Shown here: positions 33,014 through 44,640 of the stretch, piece after piece
Numbering within the stretch: the stretch's first letter is position 1
How the letters are laid out: every line of letters begins with the position of its first letter
Assembly: GCA_018432315.1 (NCBI GenBank)
Contig: JAHDLB010000004.1
Location: 289,802 to 353,801, forward strand
DNA from: Anaerolineae bacterium
GTDB lineage: Bacteria > Chloroflexota > Anaerolineae > Aggregatilineales > Aggregatilineaceae
Reading direction: 5' to 3'
Length of the DNA: 64,000 bases
The notes under the pieces: model-generated
Told to the model about the DNA's origin: nothing
The model's database searches: none
Seen by the model: the letters and a program-made list of their open reading frames with translations, nothing else
Made by a program: the position numbers and the translations under genes

Positions 33014-33982
33014 TTACTTGTTCAGCTTCTTGCGGAATTCCTCGTTCAGCCTGGGCAGAATGTCGAACAGGTCGCCGGCCATGCCATAGCGCGCCAGCTT
33101 GAAGATCGGCGCGTCGGCGTCCTTGTTGATGGCGACGATGACCTTGGCGGTGCGCATCCCGGCCTGGTGCTGGATCGCGCCCGAAATCCCGGCGGCGATG
33201 TACAGGTCCGGCGACACGACTTTGCCCGTCTGCCCGACCTGGTGCTCGTAGGGGATCCACCCGGCGTCCACCGCGGCGCGGCTGGCGCCCACGGCGCCGC
33301 CCAACGTCTCGGCCAGTTCTTTGATCGGCGCGAAGCCCTCCGGCCCGCCCACGCCGCGCCCTCCGGCGACGATGATGGTGGCGTCGGTCAGGCTGATCTG
33401 GCCGCCCGCCGATTCGATGCTCTCGACTTTGGCCGCGATGGCGTCTTCGGCCAGGGCGGGCGCCGCGTCGATGACGTCACCGCTCCGGCTGGCGTCCGGC
33501 TCCGGCTGGGGGAAGGCGCGGCTGCGCAGCGTGGCGAACTGCGGCCCGCCGGCGGTGACGGTTTCCACGCTGAGCACCTTGCCGCCCAGCACCGGGCGAA
33601 CCGCCTTGAGCTTGTCGCCGTCGAGCGAAAGCTCGGTGACGTCGGTCAGCAGGCCGCCCTCGACATCCGCTGCCGCCCCGGCCAGCAGCTCGCGCCCGGA
33701 CGTGGTGGCGGCGGCCAGAACGATGGCGGGGTTGTGTTCCTGGACCAGACCGGCCAGCAGCGCGACATACGGCTCGAACCGGTAGCGGGCCAGCGAGGCG
33801 TCGTCGGCCTTGATGACGGCATCCGCGCCGTGCGCGAACGCGGCTTTGACCGCGTCATCGATGCCCTGGCCGAAGACCAGCCCGGTCACGCGGTCGCCCA
33901 ACTGGCGGGCCAGTCCCAGCGCCTCGAACGAGGCCGGGATGGGCTGGCCGTCGTGTACTTCGATCCACACAAAGACGCTCAT
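33014..33982 (-). CDS. etfA: Electron transfer flavoprotein alpha subunit
   Basis: FAD-binding subunit of ETF, 322 residues. The C-terminal signature is recognisable: [36 protein letters not shown], then [29 protein letters not shown], binding the FAD. AGAAGG precedes the ATG, which overlaps the etfB stop (33979-33982). ETF accepts electrons from acyl-CoA dehydrogenases; here all three genes form one operon. No feature of the bifurcating type (extra NAD site) can be confirmed by eye. No ETF:quinone oxidoreductase is present in the window. Confidence 0.95.
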   Translation of the reverse strand: MSVFVWIEVHDGQPIPASFEALGLARQLGDRVTGLVFGQGIDDAVKAAFAHGADAVIKADDASLARYRFEPYVALLAGLVQEHNPAIVLAAATTSGRELLAGAAADVEGGLLTDVTELSLDGDKLKAVRPVLGGKVLSVETVTAGGPQFATLRSRAFPQPEPDASRSGDVIDAAPALAEDAIAAKVESIESAGGQISLTDATIIVAGGRGVGGPEGFAPIKELAETLGGAVGASRAAVDAGWIPYEHQVGQTGKVVSPDLYIAAGISGAIQHQAGMRTAKVIVAINKDADAPIFKLARYGMAGDLFDILPRLNEEFRKKLNK

Positions 33983-34746
33983 ATCACCTTCTCCTCCAGC
34001 AGCTTGTCGACCAGCAGGGCCGGGTCGTCGATCATCTCGACGGCGCCTTCGCGCTTGGGCAGGTCCTGGTACGCGAGGCGCTTGGCTTTGGGCGCCACAG
34101 CAGCGGCGTCCAGCCCCAAATCGGCCAGCGACCAGACCGGCATGCTGGCTTTGGCGGCCTTGCGAATGCCGATGAAGGTGGGGTATTTCGGCTCGTTGAT
34201 GTCCTTGAGCACACTGATGACGGCGGGCAGGCGGCTGGTGACGGTTTCGGTGCCGCTCTCGACCTGCCGCTTGACGCGGATCGTCCCCGCGGCGGGGTCG
34301 AGTGCCTCGATCTTGGCGACGAAGCCGAGCGGGGTCCAGCCGAGCTTGCGGGCGGTCTGGAAGATGTGCGCGTCCGAGGCGATGTCGGGCAGCTCTTTGC
34401 CGAAGAGGACCAGGTCGACGTCGCCCAGCTTGCCGATGGCCGCGGCCACGGCTTTGGCAAAGGCCAGGCTGTCCCAGCCTTGCAGAGCGTCGTCCCAGAT
34501 GCGGATCGCCTGGTCGCACCCGATCGCCAGCCCGTGCTTGAGCGCTTCTTCGTGTTCCGGCCCGCCCAGGGTGAGGATCGACACCTGGGCGTTGTGCGCC
34601 TCTTTGAGCAGGATGGCCTCGGTGATGGCGTACTCGTCCCAGGGATTGACGACCAGCTTGTCGTCAACTTTCAGGTTGCCGCCGGCGTCGACCGCCACAT
34701 CGGCGGCGGTGTCCGGCGTGCAGTTGGTTATGACTGCGACGTGCAA
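33979..34746 (-). CDS. etfB: Electron transfer flavoprotein beta subunit
   Basis: AMP-binding partner of EtfA, 255 residues. Typical features are NPWDEYAITEAILLKEA near the N terminus, and VKRQVESGTETVTSRLPAVISVLKDINEPKYPT near residue 170, the beta-subunit recognition region. The start is TTG: AGGAGGG ends 6 bases upstream and the product begins MHVAVITNCTPD. The frame remains open far upstream over the dehydrogenase gene, but that part is not homologous. Expressed between the acyl-CoA dehydrogenase (26 bp gap) and etfA (4 bp overlap). Confidence 0.95.
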   Translation of the reverse strand: MHVAVITNCTPDTAADVAVDAGGNLKVDDKLVVNPWDEYAITEAILLKEAHNAQVSILTLGGPEHEEALKHGLAIGCDQAIRIWDDALQGWDSLAFAKAVAAAIGKLGDVDLVLFGKELPDIASDAHIFQTARKLGWTPLGFVAKIEALDPAAGTIRVKRQVESGTETVTSRLPAVISVLKDINEPKYPTFIGIRKAAKASMPVWSLADLGLDAAAVAPKAKRLAYQDLPKREGAVEMIDDPALLVDKLLEEKVI

Positions 34747-34772
34747 GGTACTCCCTCCTAAAGATGTTTTGT

Positions 34773-35987
34773 CTAATTCTCGCTCTGCCACCACTCGGGA
34801 TCGTACCCCGGCAGCTCGCAGCGCAGCGGCCTGTCCTGGCGATAGCCCAGGGCGTAATCGGCCTGGATCAACTGCTGGATCTCGCTGGAGCCTTCGTAGA
34901 TGGTCGCGCCCTTGGCGTTGCGCAGGTAGCGCTCGACGTCGTACTCGTCGCTGAAGCCGTACGCGCCGTGAAGCTGGATCGCTTCCAGGGCGGCCTTGAC
35001 GCTCATGTCGGTGGCGAACCACTTGGCGAGGGCTGTCTCGCGGGTGTTGCGCTTGCCCTGGTTCTTGAGCCAGCCGGCCTTCAATATGAGCAGCCGGGCG
35101 GCGTCGTACCACTGCTGCATGTACGCGATCTTCTGCTTGATCAACTGGTGCTGCGCGATCGGCACGTTGAACGTGTAGCGCTCCTTGGCGTATTTCACAC
35201 TGTCTTCCAGGCAGGCGCGGATGCAGCCCACCGCCCCGGCGCCGACCGTGTAGCGCCCGTTGTCGAGGCAGCTCATGGCGATGTAAAAGCCCTCGCCCTC
35301 CTCGCCGATCCGGTTTTCGACCGGCACTTCGACGTCCTGCATGGCGATCCAGCCGGTCGAGCCGGCGCGCACGCCCATCTTGCCCTTGATGTCGCCCACG
35401 GTAACGCCCTTCATGTCGCGCGTGATCATGAAGGCGGTGATGCCCTTGTATTCGGGCTTGGCGTTGGGGTCGGTCTTGGCGAAGACGAGCATGTGATCGG
35501 CCAGGGTCGCGAGGCTGATCCACATCTTCTCGCCGTTGAGGACGTACACATCCCCCTCGCGGCGGGCGGTGGCGCGCAGCCGGACCGGGTCGCTGCCGGC
35601 GTCCGGCTCGGTGAGCGCGTAGCCGGCGTATTTTTCGCCGGTGGCCTGCGGCACCAGGAAGCGCTGTTTCTGCTCCTCGGTGCCCCATTGCAGCAGCGCG
35701 AGACTGTTGAGGCCCGCGTGGACCGACATGATCACGCGCAGGCTGGCGTCGACGCGCTCGAGTTCCTCGCACACCAGCGCCAGGGTGATGTAATCGAAGC
35801 CCTGCCCGCCATAGCGAACCGGAACGTTGATCCCCAGGATGCCAAGCTCAGCCATGCGCGGCAGCACGTCGGGGTGCGGCTGGTGCTTGTGATCCCACTC
35901 TTTGATGGTCGGGTAGATTTCTTTCTGCGCAAAGTCCCGCACCATCTGCTGGGCCATGCGGTGCTCTTCGGTCAGTTCAAATTCCAT
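34773..35987 (-). CDS. Acyl-CoA dehydrogenase family protein
   Basis: FAD enzyme that introduces the 2,3 double bond of acyl-CoA, 404 residues. GYALTEPDAGSDPVRLRATA is the FAD/substrate signature, and the C-terminal ATIYEGSSEIQQLIQADYALG holds the catalytic Glu in the short-chain type position. ATG 35987 is preferred because AAAGGA lies 10 bases upstream; an in-frame TTG 13 codons earlier is less likely. First gene of the operon with etfB and etfA, so its electrons should pass directly to that ETF. Chain length cannot be told; a glutaryl-CoA or isovaleryl-CoA type is possible. Confidence 0.93.
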   Translation of the reverse strand: MEFELTEEHRMAQQMVRDFAQKEIYPTIKEWDHKHQPHPDVLPRMAELGILGINVPVRYGGQGFDYITLALVCEELERVDASLRVIMSVHAGLNSLALLQWGTEEQKQRFLVPQATGEKYAGYALTEPDAGSDPVRLRATARREGDVYVLNGEKMWISLATLADHMLVFAKTDPNAKPEYKGITAFMITRDMKGVTVGDIKGKMGVRAGSTGWIAMQDVEVPVENRIGEEGEGFYIAMSCLDNGRYTVGAGAVGCIRACLEDSVKYAKERYTFNVPIAQHQLIKQKIAYMQQWYDAARLLILKAGWLKNQGKRNTRETALAKWFATDMSVKAALEAIQLHGAYGFSDEYDVERYLRNAKGATIYEGSSEIQQLIQADYALGYRQDRPLRCELPGYDPEWWQSEN

Positions 35988-36048
35988 AGGAGAAGCGTCC
36001 TTTTCGTCAAAAAAAGAAAGGTCCAAACGTGCTGGTCAGGTGCCCGCC

Positions 36049-36057
36049 ATTATAACA
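36049..36057 (-). promoter_or_regulatory. Extended -10 promoter of the acd-etfBA operon
   Basis: The minus strand reads TGTTATAAT, a TGn plus perfect TATAAT, 62 bp before the dehydrogenase ATG. No -35 fits at 17 bp. Confidence 0.5.
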
Positions 36058-36184
36058 TGCCCCTCGTGGATGTGACATCAGTCGCCAGCGCGCGCCGAGC
36101 CGGGACCAAACTCCTCTTTTCCGTTTGGCGGTGACACGTGTACAATGAACGTGTCGCGCCACACATCTTGGGGAGCGCTCCATA

Positions 36185-37015
36185 ATGTCTGCGTCCGATC
36201 TGCACGCCCAACTTCAGGAAGCGATCACGCTGGCCCAGGCCGGGCAGCGGTCCGAGGCCCGCGCCATGCTGCGCCAGATCGTCGAGGCCGACCCAGAACA
36301 GGAACTGGCCTGGCTGTGGCTGGCGACCGTGTCGACCAGGCGCGACGAGCGCGTCGCGTTTCTGGAGCGGGCGCTGGCCCTGAATCCCGATAACGCCACC
36401 AGCCGCCAGGCTTACGTCCAGCTCACCGGGCGCGAATACGTGCCGCCGGTGGGCGTGCCGATGGAGCCGCCGGGCGGGCGCTGGAGCAGCCTGACGCGCG
36501 ACCGGTCCCTGTCGCTGACGCAGCTCGTCATCCTGATGCTCGTGGCGGCGGCGGGGGTCGCGGCGATCGTGATCGTGCTCAGCCTGCGCGACGAGTCCGG
36601 TGAGACGGCGGCGCCCACCTTCACGCCGACGCTCGGCCCGGTCACCGAGACGCCCACGCCGACCTCGCGCTATTCGCCGACGCCCAGCAACACGCCGCGC
36701 CCCACCTCGACGCCCGGCCCATCGCCGACCTCGGTGTGGGACAACCCGCCGCCGACCTGGACGCCCCCGCCCACGCTGACGACTGTGCCCAGCGCCACGC
36801 CGCTGCCGACGAGCACGATCACGCCCACCGTGCCGCCGCGCACGCCCACCGACACGCGGGTTCCGCCGAGCGCGACCGTGCCGCCGCTGTTTCCTGCCGA
36901 AGAGGACGCCGAGCCGACCCTGACGCGGACGCCGGCGGGCAGGGACGCGACCGCCACGGCGCAGGCCGAACCGGCTCTCACGGTGACGGACGTGGAGGAC
37001 GAATCGTTCAACTGA
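36185..37015 (+). CDS. TPR-like, single-pass membrane protein with Pro/Thr-rich tail
   Basis: A 276-residue protein of unknown function. Residues 1-80 are helical and TPR-like (AGQRSEARAMLRQIVEADPEQ, then RDERVAFLERALALNPDN). A single hydrophobic helix follows at about 110-135 (LTQLVILMLVAAAGVAAIVIVL). Residues 140-240 are almost entirely Pro and Thr with Ser, a low-complexity stalk like those on Chloroflexota surface proteins and likely exposed. The C terminus is acidic. Topology therefore suggests a cytoplasmic TPR and an outside stalk. The ATG lies about 40 bp after a TACAAT. No enzyme motif is seen. Confidence 0.7.
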   Translation: MSASDLHAQLQEAITLAQAGQRSEARAMLRQIVEADPEQELAWLWLATVSTRRDERVAFLERALALNPDNATSRQAYVQLTGREYVPPVGVPMEPPGGRWSSLTRDRSLSLTQLVILMLVAAAGVAAIVIVLSLRDESGETAAPTFTPTLGPVTETPTPTSRYSPTPSNTPRPTSTPGPSPTSVWDNPPPTWTPPPTLTTVPSATPLPTSTITPTVPPRTPTDTRVPPSATVPPLFPAEEDAEPTLTRTPAGRDATATAQAEPALTVTDVEDESFN

Positions 37016-37056
37016 GCGAGCGCTACGGGAAAAGTTGTGCATCCTTTCGCGTATCG

Positions 37057-37065
37057 TGGTACAAT
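37057..37065 (+). promoter_or_regulatory. Extended -10 promoter of the 64-residue protein gene
   Basis: TGG followed by TACAAT, 158 bp before the start codon, which would leave a long 5' leader. A second -10-like TATACT lies closer, at 37193-37198. The choice between them is open. Confidence 0.4.
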
Positions 37066-37223
37066 CAACAAGCATACGATACGCGAGGCACTTACCAGAC
37101 TCGTGGTCGTTCGTCAAACTGGCACGGAGAGTCTCTTCAACACGTTTGTAGTGGGGAAAGAGATCGCCCAGATGTGGGAACGTGTCGAACGTATACTAGC
37201 GTCAGAACATAAGGAGTTTGAAC

Positions 37224-37418
37224 ATGGCTATCGAATTCTATGATGTCAAAATCCGCCAGAAAGTCCAGATCCCTGAGAAGGACGTTGTGAAGACGACGTT
37301 CACCACCAAGAAGGGCCAGGTTCGCTATGGCCTGCGCGGCAAGACCGCCGATGGCCGCAACCTGACCAAATTCGTCAGCAAGGGCGACTGGGAAAAGATG
37401 AAGCTCCCCGAGGGCTAA
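37224..37418 (+). CDS. Small basic conserved-looking hypothetical protein (64 residues)
   Basis: Sequence MAIEFYDVKIRQKVQIPEKD onward, rich in Lys and Arg, with a pattern suggesting a small beta domain: VKTTFTTKKGQVRYGLRGKT then NLTKFVSKGDW. No family is recognised. AAGGAG lies 7 bases before the ATG, an unusually good ribosome site. It has its own promoter candidates, a long leader and a near-ideal terminator, features of a highly expressed single gene. A small nucleic-acid-binding or ribosome-associated role would fit the charge but is not shown. Confidence 0.75.
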   Translation: MAIEFYDVKIRQKVQIPEKDVVKTTFTTKKGQVRYGLRGKTADGRNLTKFVSKGDWEKMKLPEG

Positions 37419-37442
37419 ACCCCAGCCTGATGTCACCATGCA

Positions 37443-37479
37443 AAACCCGCGCCGGTAAAAAGCGCGGGTTTGTTTTTTT
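37443..37479. terminator. Bidirectional terminator between convergent genes
   Basis: A perfect 10-bp stem AAACCCGCGC/GCGCGGGTTT (37443-37452, 37462-37471) with T7 on the plus strand at 37473-37479 and TTTTG on the minus strand. It ends the 64-residue protein gene and the convergent LCP gene, whose stop codon lies in the T tract. Confidence 0.85.
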
Positions 37480-38662
37480 ATGGGGCGGGTTCCTCGCGGC
37501 TCGACGGGGTGCCCGGCGGGCGGAACAGGTCCTGCACCAGCGCCTGGATGTCGCTGTGGATCGGCATCAGGATCTGATCGCCGTCGGCGGTCGTGCCCAG
37601 CTCCACCTCGCCGAACGAGATCTGGCTCTGGCGGATCTCGCTGTCGGGGATGCTCTCCGCCGTGCGGGCGAGGCTAATGACCTCTTCGAGCGTCAGGTCG
37701 GTGCGAATGTTGTCCTGCACCGACCGCCACAGGGCGGGGACCTGGGGCAGCAGCGACAACACGCCCCCGGCGCTGAGCACTTTGTCGCGCACGGCCAGGA
37801 TCACCTCCTGCTGGCGGCTGGAGCGCCCGATGTCGCTGTCGCTGTGGCGCGTGCGGGCATATTGCAGCAGGCGTTCCGCGTTCAGCTCCTGGCACCCGGC
37901 GTCGAAGTGGATGCTGATGGTGCCATAGCTGCCGTCCGGGTACTGGTCGTCGTCGATCGGTTCCGGCGGGCATACCTCGACCGGCCCGATCGCGTCGATG
38001 AGCGTGGTGAAGACCTCGAAGTTGATCAGCACGTAATGCTGGATCGTGATGCCCAGCTCTTTCTCGACGACGCGGGCGGCGTAGGCCGGGCCGCCCCCGC
38101 CGGGGTAGTTGATGTCGTCCCCGATGATGTTGGCCGTGTTGATGCGCCCCGGCTGGTTGAGGCCGGGCATCTGGACCCACAGATCGCGCGGGATGGAGAG
38201 CAGCGCCCCGGTCTTACCGACCGGGTCCAGCGACAGCAAAATGATCGTGTCGGTGGCGAAGGTGCCCGTTTCGCCGGCGCGCTGGTCGATGCCCAGCAGC
38301 AGGATCGACACGCGGCGTGGGTCCTGCCAGGGCGCCACGGCGACGAGCGTTTCTTCGGACGAAGGCTCGGCTTCGTCCGGCGCGGACTCGGTGGCCTGGG
38401 CCGCCGGTTCGTCTCCGGCGGCGGCATCCAGCGTGGGAGTCAGGTCGCCGGCTGGCGCGGCGCCGTCGTCGGGCGTCGGCGTGGCGTCCATCTGGTCGGA
38501 CGATCCGCTGCCGAGCTGCGGCAGCTCGGGCAGATCGACCACGCTGTCCAGCTCGGCGGCGCGGTCGCGCACGAAGGTGTATGCCAGCAGCGAGCCGCCG
38601 ACCGCGATGGCGCCAAACACGACCACCCACGCCATCACAAACCATTGGGGAATGCTGCGCAT
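37478..38662 (-). CDS. LytR-CpsA-Psr (LCP) family protein
   Basis: A membrane-anchored phosphotransferase-type enzyme, 394 residues. One N-terminal helix (about 9-30) is followed by a low-complexity acidic/Ala-rich linker (about 40-105) and the LCP domain: ILLLGIDQR, TDTIILLSLDP, LLSIPRDLWV, RINTAN and LLQYARTRHSDSDIGRSSRQQ. These conserved Arg and Asp residues bind the polyprenyl pyrophosphate. LCP proteins attach polymers to the cell wall or other acceptors. GGAGGA lies 6 bases before the ATG. A minus-strand TATAAT at 38694-38699 is a probable -10. Which polymer it handles cannot be told. Confidence 0.93.
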   Translation of the reverse strand: MRSIPQWFVMAWVVVFGAIAVGGSLLAYTFVRDRAAELDSVVDLPELPQLGSGSSDQMDATPTPDDGAAPAGDLTPTLDAAAGDEPAAQATESAPDEAEPSSEETLVAVAPWQDPRRVSILLLGIDQRAGETGTFATDTIILLSLDPVGKTGALLSIPRDLWVQMPGLNQPGRINTANIIGDDINYPGGGGPAYAARVVEKELGITIQHYVLINFEVFTTLIDAIGPVEVCPPEPIDDDQYPDGSYGTISIHFDAGCQELNAERLLQYARTRHSDSDIGRSSRQQEVILAVRDKVLSAGGVLSLLPQVPALWRSVQDNIRTDLTLEEVISLARTAESIPDSEIRQSQISFGEVELGTTADGDQILMPIHSDIQALVQDLFRPPGTPSSREEPAP

Positions 38663-38763
38663 TGGGAATCCTCCACATTGCCAGGTGGCGCGCATTATAA
38701 CGCAAAACCGGCGGGCGACTGCCTCCTTCAGGTGAGCGTAGGGCAATCGCCCACTCGCCGCGC

Positions 38764-40962
38764 CTAGCCCCGGATGCGCCAGTCGAGCGCGGTCCAGCGG
38801 CGGGCGACCGCATCGTTGCGCACGGCGATGGCGATGGCTTTGCGCGTGCCGACCAGCACGACGAGCTGCCTGGCCCGCGTGACCGCCGTGTACAGCAGGT
38901 TGCGCTGGAGCATCATGTAGTGCTGGGTGGCGACCGGCATCACCACGCAGGGGTATTCGCTGCCCTGGGCGCGGTGCACGCTGATGCAGTAGGCGTGAGT
39001 CAGCTCGTCGGCCTCGGACCAATCGTACTGCACGGGCCGCCCGTCCATCATCACGGTCATCACCTGTTCGGTCATGTCGAAGCTGTAGACCTGCCCGATG
39101 TCGCCGTTGAAGACGTCTTTTTCGTAGTTGTTGCGCGTCTGGATCACCTTGTCGCCCACGCGAAAGAGGGCGCCCATCAGCCGCCGCTCCGCTTTGCGCC
39201 CGCGCGCGTTGGGATTGAGCCGTTCTTGCAGCACCTCGTTCAGCGCCGACACGCCGATCGGGCCGCGATACATCGGCGCGAGCACCTGGATATCCCCGAT
39301 CGGATCGAGGCCGAATTTGCCGGGGATGCGCTCCTGCACGACGTTGACCAACAGCTCGGCGGCGGCCCCCGGGTCTTCTTCCACGAAGACGAAGAAATCG
39401 CCTCCCTGGTTGGACGTGTCCGGCGATTCGCCCTTGTTGATGCGGTGCGCGTTGCGGATGATCTGGCTGGTTTCCGCCTGCCGGAAGATCGTGTCCAGCC
39501 GCGTGACCGGCCCGGCGGCGCTGTGGATCATGTCGTTGAGCACATCGCCCGCCCCCACGCTGGGAAGCTGGTCCACGTCCCCGACGAGCAACAGGTGCGT
39601 GTCCGGGCTGATGGCTTTCAGCAGGTTGTAGAACAGGTGGAGGTCCAGCATGGACGCTTCATCGACCACGACCATATCGGTGTCGAGCGGGTTTTCCTCG
39701 TTGTAGGTGAAGCCGAAGCCCTCCGCCGATGGGCTGAAGCCCAACATGCGGTGAATCGTCCGCGCGGGGTGGCCAGTCGCCTCGCTGAGCCGTTTGGCGG
39801 CGCGCCCGGTGGGCGAGGCCAGCATGAAGCGGTGCCGCGTGCGTTCCAGCACGCCGATCAGCGTGCGCAGCGTGGTCGTCTTGCCGGTGCCGGGGCCGCC
39901 GGTCAGGATGCTGATCTTGTTCGTCAGCGCGGCGCGGACGGCCTGGCGCTGCTGTTCGGTGAGCATGCCCGGCCCGCCGGCGGCGCTGGCGTCGAGCAGG
40001 CGCTCCCAGTCCGCCGCGTGGAGATCGGCCAGCCGGCTGGAGGCCGCGCCGGTCATCTGCCTGACGCGGGCAGCGGCGCCCTTCTCGCTGTAGTACAGCG
40101 GCGGCAGGTAAACCGCCTCGACCTGTTCGAGTCCGTCCGGCACCACCTCGATCACGATCTCGCCGTGGGCCTGCTGCTGGCCGAGCAGGGCTTCGACCGG
40201 GGCCGGGTCCAGGCCGAGGATCGCCGCCGCGTCCTCGATCAGGGTGTCGCGGGGCAGGAAGACGTGACCGTTGTCGGTCGCCTCGCTGAGCGCGAACGCG
40301 ATGCCCGCCGCGATGCGGGCCGGGGCGTCGGCGGGCAGGCCCAGGTCCTGCGCGATCCGGTCGGCGGTGCGAAACCCGATCCCGAAGATGTCCTTCGCCA
40401 GCCGGTACGGGTCGCGGCTGACGATCGCGATCGCCTGGTCGCCGTAGGTCTTGTAGATTTTCACGGCCAGCCCGGTGGTGATTCCGTGCCCTTGCAGGAA
40501 CAGCATCACTTCCTTGATCTGCTGCTGCTCGACCCAGGCGTCGCCGATCATGCGGGCGCGGTGCTGGCCCACGCCGGGCACCTCCAGCACGCGGCGGGGC
40601 GTGCGGTCGAGGATGTCGAGCGTTTCGGCGCCGAAGTGATCGACGATGCGCTTGGCGGTGACCGGCCCCACCCCTTTGATCATGCCGCTGCCCAGGTAGC
40701 GCTTGATCGCCTCGGCGCTGGCGGGCCGGACCTGCGTCACCGTCTCGGCGCGGAACTGCCGCCCGAACTTGGGATGCGAGGTCCACTCGCCCTCCAGGCG
40801 GACGCTCTCGCCGGGCTGGACCTCCGGCATGTTGCCCACCACGGTCACGAGCTGGTCGCGGCCCAGTTGGAGCTGTTCGGGCTGCAGGCGCAAAACACAA
40901 TAGTTCGTCTCTGCGTTATAGTAGGTAACGCGTTCGACCGATCCGCGTAGAACATCAGGCAT
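38764..40962 (-). CDS. recD2: ATP-dependent RecD2-type DNA helicase
   Basis: A 5'-3' helicase of the RecD2 type, 732 residues, without RecB or RecC. The N terminus holds an OB-like segment (ETNYCVLRLQPEQ) and tandem helix-hairpin-helix motifs (MIKGVGPVTAKRIVDHFG, VLEVPGVGQHRARMI), which distinguish RecD2 from RecD. Motor motifs: Walker A LTGGPGTGKTTTLRTL, Walker B VVVDEASMLD, VGDVDQLPSVG, and VHRAQGSEYPCVVMP with NLLYTAVTRAR at the end. ATG 40962 starts the family region; longer in-frame extensions are unlikely. Its ribosome site is weak. Confidence 0.95.
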   Translation of the reverse strand: MPDVLRGSVERVTYYNAETNYCVLRLQPEQLQLGRDQLVTVVGNMPEVQPGESVRLEGEWTSHPKFGRQFRAETVTQVRPASAEAIKRYLGSGMIKGVGPVTAKRIVDHFGAETLDILDRTPRRVLEVPGVGQHRARMIGDAWVEQQQIKEVMLFLQGHGITTGLAVKIYKTYGDQAIAIVSRDPYRLAKDIFGIGFRTADRIAQDLGLPADAPARIAAGIAFALSEATDNGHVFLPRDTLIEDAAAILGLDPAPVEALLGQQQAHGEIVIEVVPDGLEQVEAVYLPPLYYSEKGAAARVRQMTGAASSRLADLHAADWERLLDASAAGGPGMLTEQQRQAVRAALTNKISILTGGPGTGKTTTLRTLIGVLERTRHRFMLASPTGRAAKRLSEATGHPARTIHRMLGFSPSAEGFGFTYNEENPLDTDMVVVDEASMLDLHLFYNLLKAISPDTHLLLVGDVDQLPSVGAGDVLNDMIHSAAGPVTRLDTIFRQAETSQIIRNAHRINKGESPDTSNQGGDFFVFVEEDPGAAAELLVNVVQERIPGKFGLDPIGDIQVLAPMYRGPIGVSALNEVLQERLNPNARGRKAERRLMGALFRVGDKVIQTRNNYEKDVFNGDIGQVYSFDMTEQVMTVMMDGRPVQYDWSEADELTHAYCISVHRAQGSEYPCVVMPVATQHYMMLQRNLLYTAVTRARQLVVLVGTRKAIAIAVRNDAVARRWTALDWRIRG

Positions 40963-41098
40963 GGGGACGTTTCCGCTTTCGTTTGCACTGCGCGATCTGC
41001 TGCTGGCGGCAGCATGACTATTGTATCGTATACTCAAGGTGAGCCACCCATCCTGTTCCAGCGGGGCGGGCGGCAGGTAGAGCACGAAGGAGTGAGCT

Positions 41099-41893
41099 AT
41101 GGCGAACACGCAGCGGGCCGAAAAACTACATTTCGAGGAGCGCGGCAAAGGGCTGCCGGTGGTGCTGCTGCACGGTTTTCCCTTCAGCCATCACATCTGG
41201 CGCGCCCAGATCGACGCGCTGAGCGACTCGTTCCGGATCATCGCGCCGGACCTGCGCGGCCACGGCCAGAGTCCCGCGCCGCGCGGCGTCTACGATATGG
41301 ACCTGCTGGCGTCGGACGTGTGCGCGCTGCTCGACGACCTGGGGATCGAGCGGGCGGCCTGGGTGGGCCACAGTATGGGCGGCTATGTCCTGATGGCCGC
41401 GCTGCGCCGCCACCCGCGCTACGTTCGCGGCGCGGCGCTGGTGGCGACCCATCCCCTACCGGATTCGCCCGACAAGCGGCTCCAACGGGTGCAGAGCGCC
41501 GAAGTCGTGCTGAGCGAGGGTCCGTCCGACCTGGCGCTGAGCATGATGGCCGTGCTGTTCGCGCCCAAATTCGACCGGCAGTCGCCCGCCGCCAGGGACA
41601 TCTACGAGCTGATGGCGACCACGCCCGCCTTCGGCGTGGCCGGGGCGCTGCGCGGCATGGCGGCGCGCCCGGACTCGGTCGAGACGCTGCGCCAGATCGC
41701 GGTGCCCGCCGTCGTCATCGCGGGGGCGGAGGACCAGGTCGTGAAGCCGGCGGTGGCCGAAGAGATGGCGCGATCCATGCCCGGCGCGGCGCTGGTGCGA
41801 ATCGAGGGCGCGGGCCACATGCCGATGATCGAGCAGCCCGAGGCGACGACTGCCGCGCTGCGCGAGTTTTTGAGCGGTCTGCCCCGTCGCTGA
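41099..41893 (+). CDS. Alpha/beta-fold hydrolase
   Basis: A 264-residue serine hydrolase. The nucleophile elbow is GHSMGG (Ser about 95), the oxyanion HGFPFSHHIW lies near residue 25, the acid Asp is in VVIAGAEDQVV, and the His is in GAGHMPMIEQP. Overall it resembles small esterase/BioH-like hydrolases. AAGGAG is 7 bases before the ATG. Cytoplasmic, with no signal peptide. Substrate unknown. It ends in its own terminator, so the downstream kinase gene is probably transcribed separately. Confidence 0.9.
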   Translation: MANTQRAEKLHFEERGKGLPVVLLHGFPFSHHIWRAQIDALSDSFRIIAPDLRGHGQSPAPRGVYDMDLLASDVCALLDDLGIERAAWVGHSMGGYVLMAALRRHPRYVRGAALVATHPLPDSPDKRLQRVQSAEVVLSEGPSDLALSMMAVLFAPKFDRQSPAARDIYELMATTPAFGVAGALRGMAARPDSVETLRQIAVPAVVIAGAEDQVVKPAVAEEMARSMPGAALVRIEGAGHMPMIEQPEATTAALREFLSGLPRR

Positions 41894-41918
41894 GCAGGAC
41901 CGGCGGGGCATTTCTTCT
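41880..41918 (+). terminator. Terminator at the end of the hydrolase gene
   Basis: Stem TGCCCCG/CGGGGCA (41880-41886, 41904-41910) with TTTCTTCT after it; the hydrolase stop codon is in the loop. Confidence 0.55.
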
Positions 41919-42018
41919 ATCGGCAGGGGTGAGATATACTTAATGCAGCATTGTGAATCCGCGCGGCTGGCCTATGTGACAGACCGGCCCACCGCCCACA
42001 GGTCATCGAGAATGTCGT

Positions 42019-44526
<2,508 letters not shown>

Positions 44527-44640
44527 CGCGCGGGGCGAGACGGGAATCGCGCCCCGGCCCTGCTGCCCGTGATGGCGCGGCGGGATGCCGTGACGCGTTG
44601 TGAGTGGCAGCGTAGCTAGCGTAATGGAAGGGACTCACTG

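Noticed and set aside
34747..35772. N-terminal extension of EtfB across the acyl-CoA dehydrogenase gene
   Set aside because: The frame is merely open; the TTG at 34746 with AGGAGGG gives a normal EtfB length.
37037..37243. Short plus-strand frame of 68 codons in the leader of the 64-residue protein gene
   Set aside because: Third codon positions are not G/C-biased as in real genes here, there is no ribosome site, and it overlaps the better-supported start at 37224.
44527..44575. GC-rich hairpin after the membrane kinase gene as a terminator
   Set aside because: A 7-bp stem is possible but no T tract follows.
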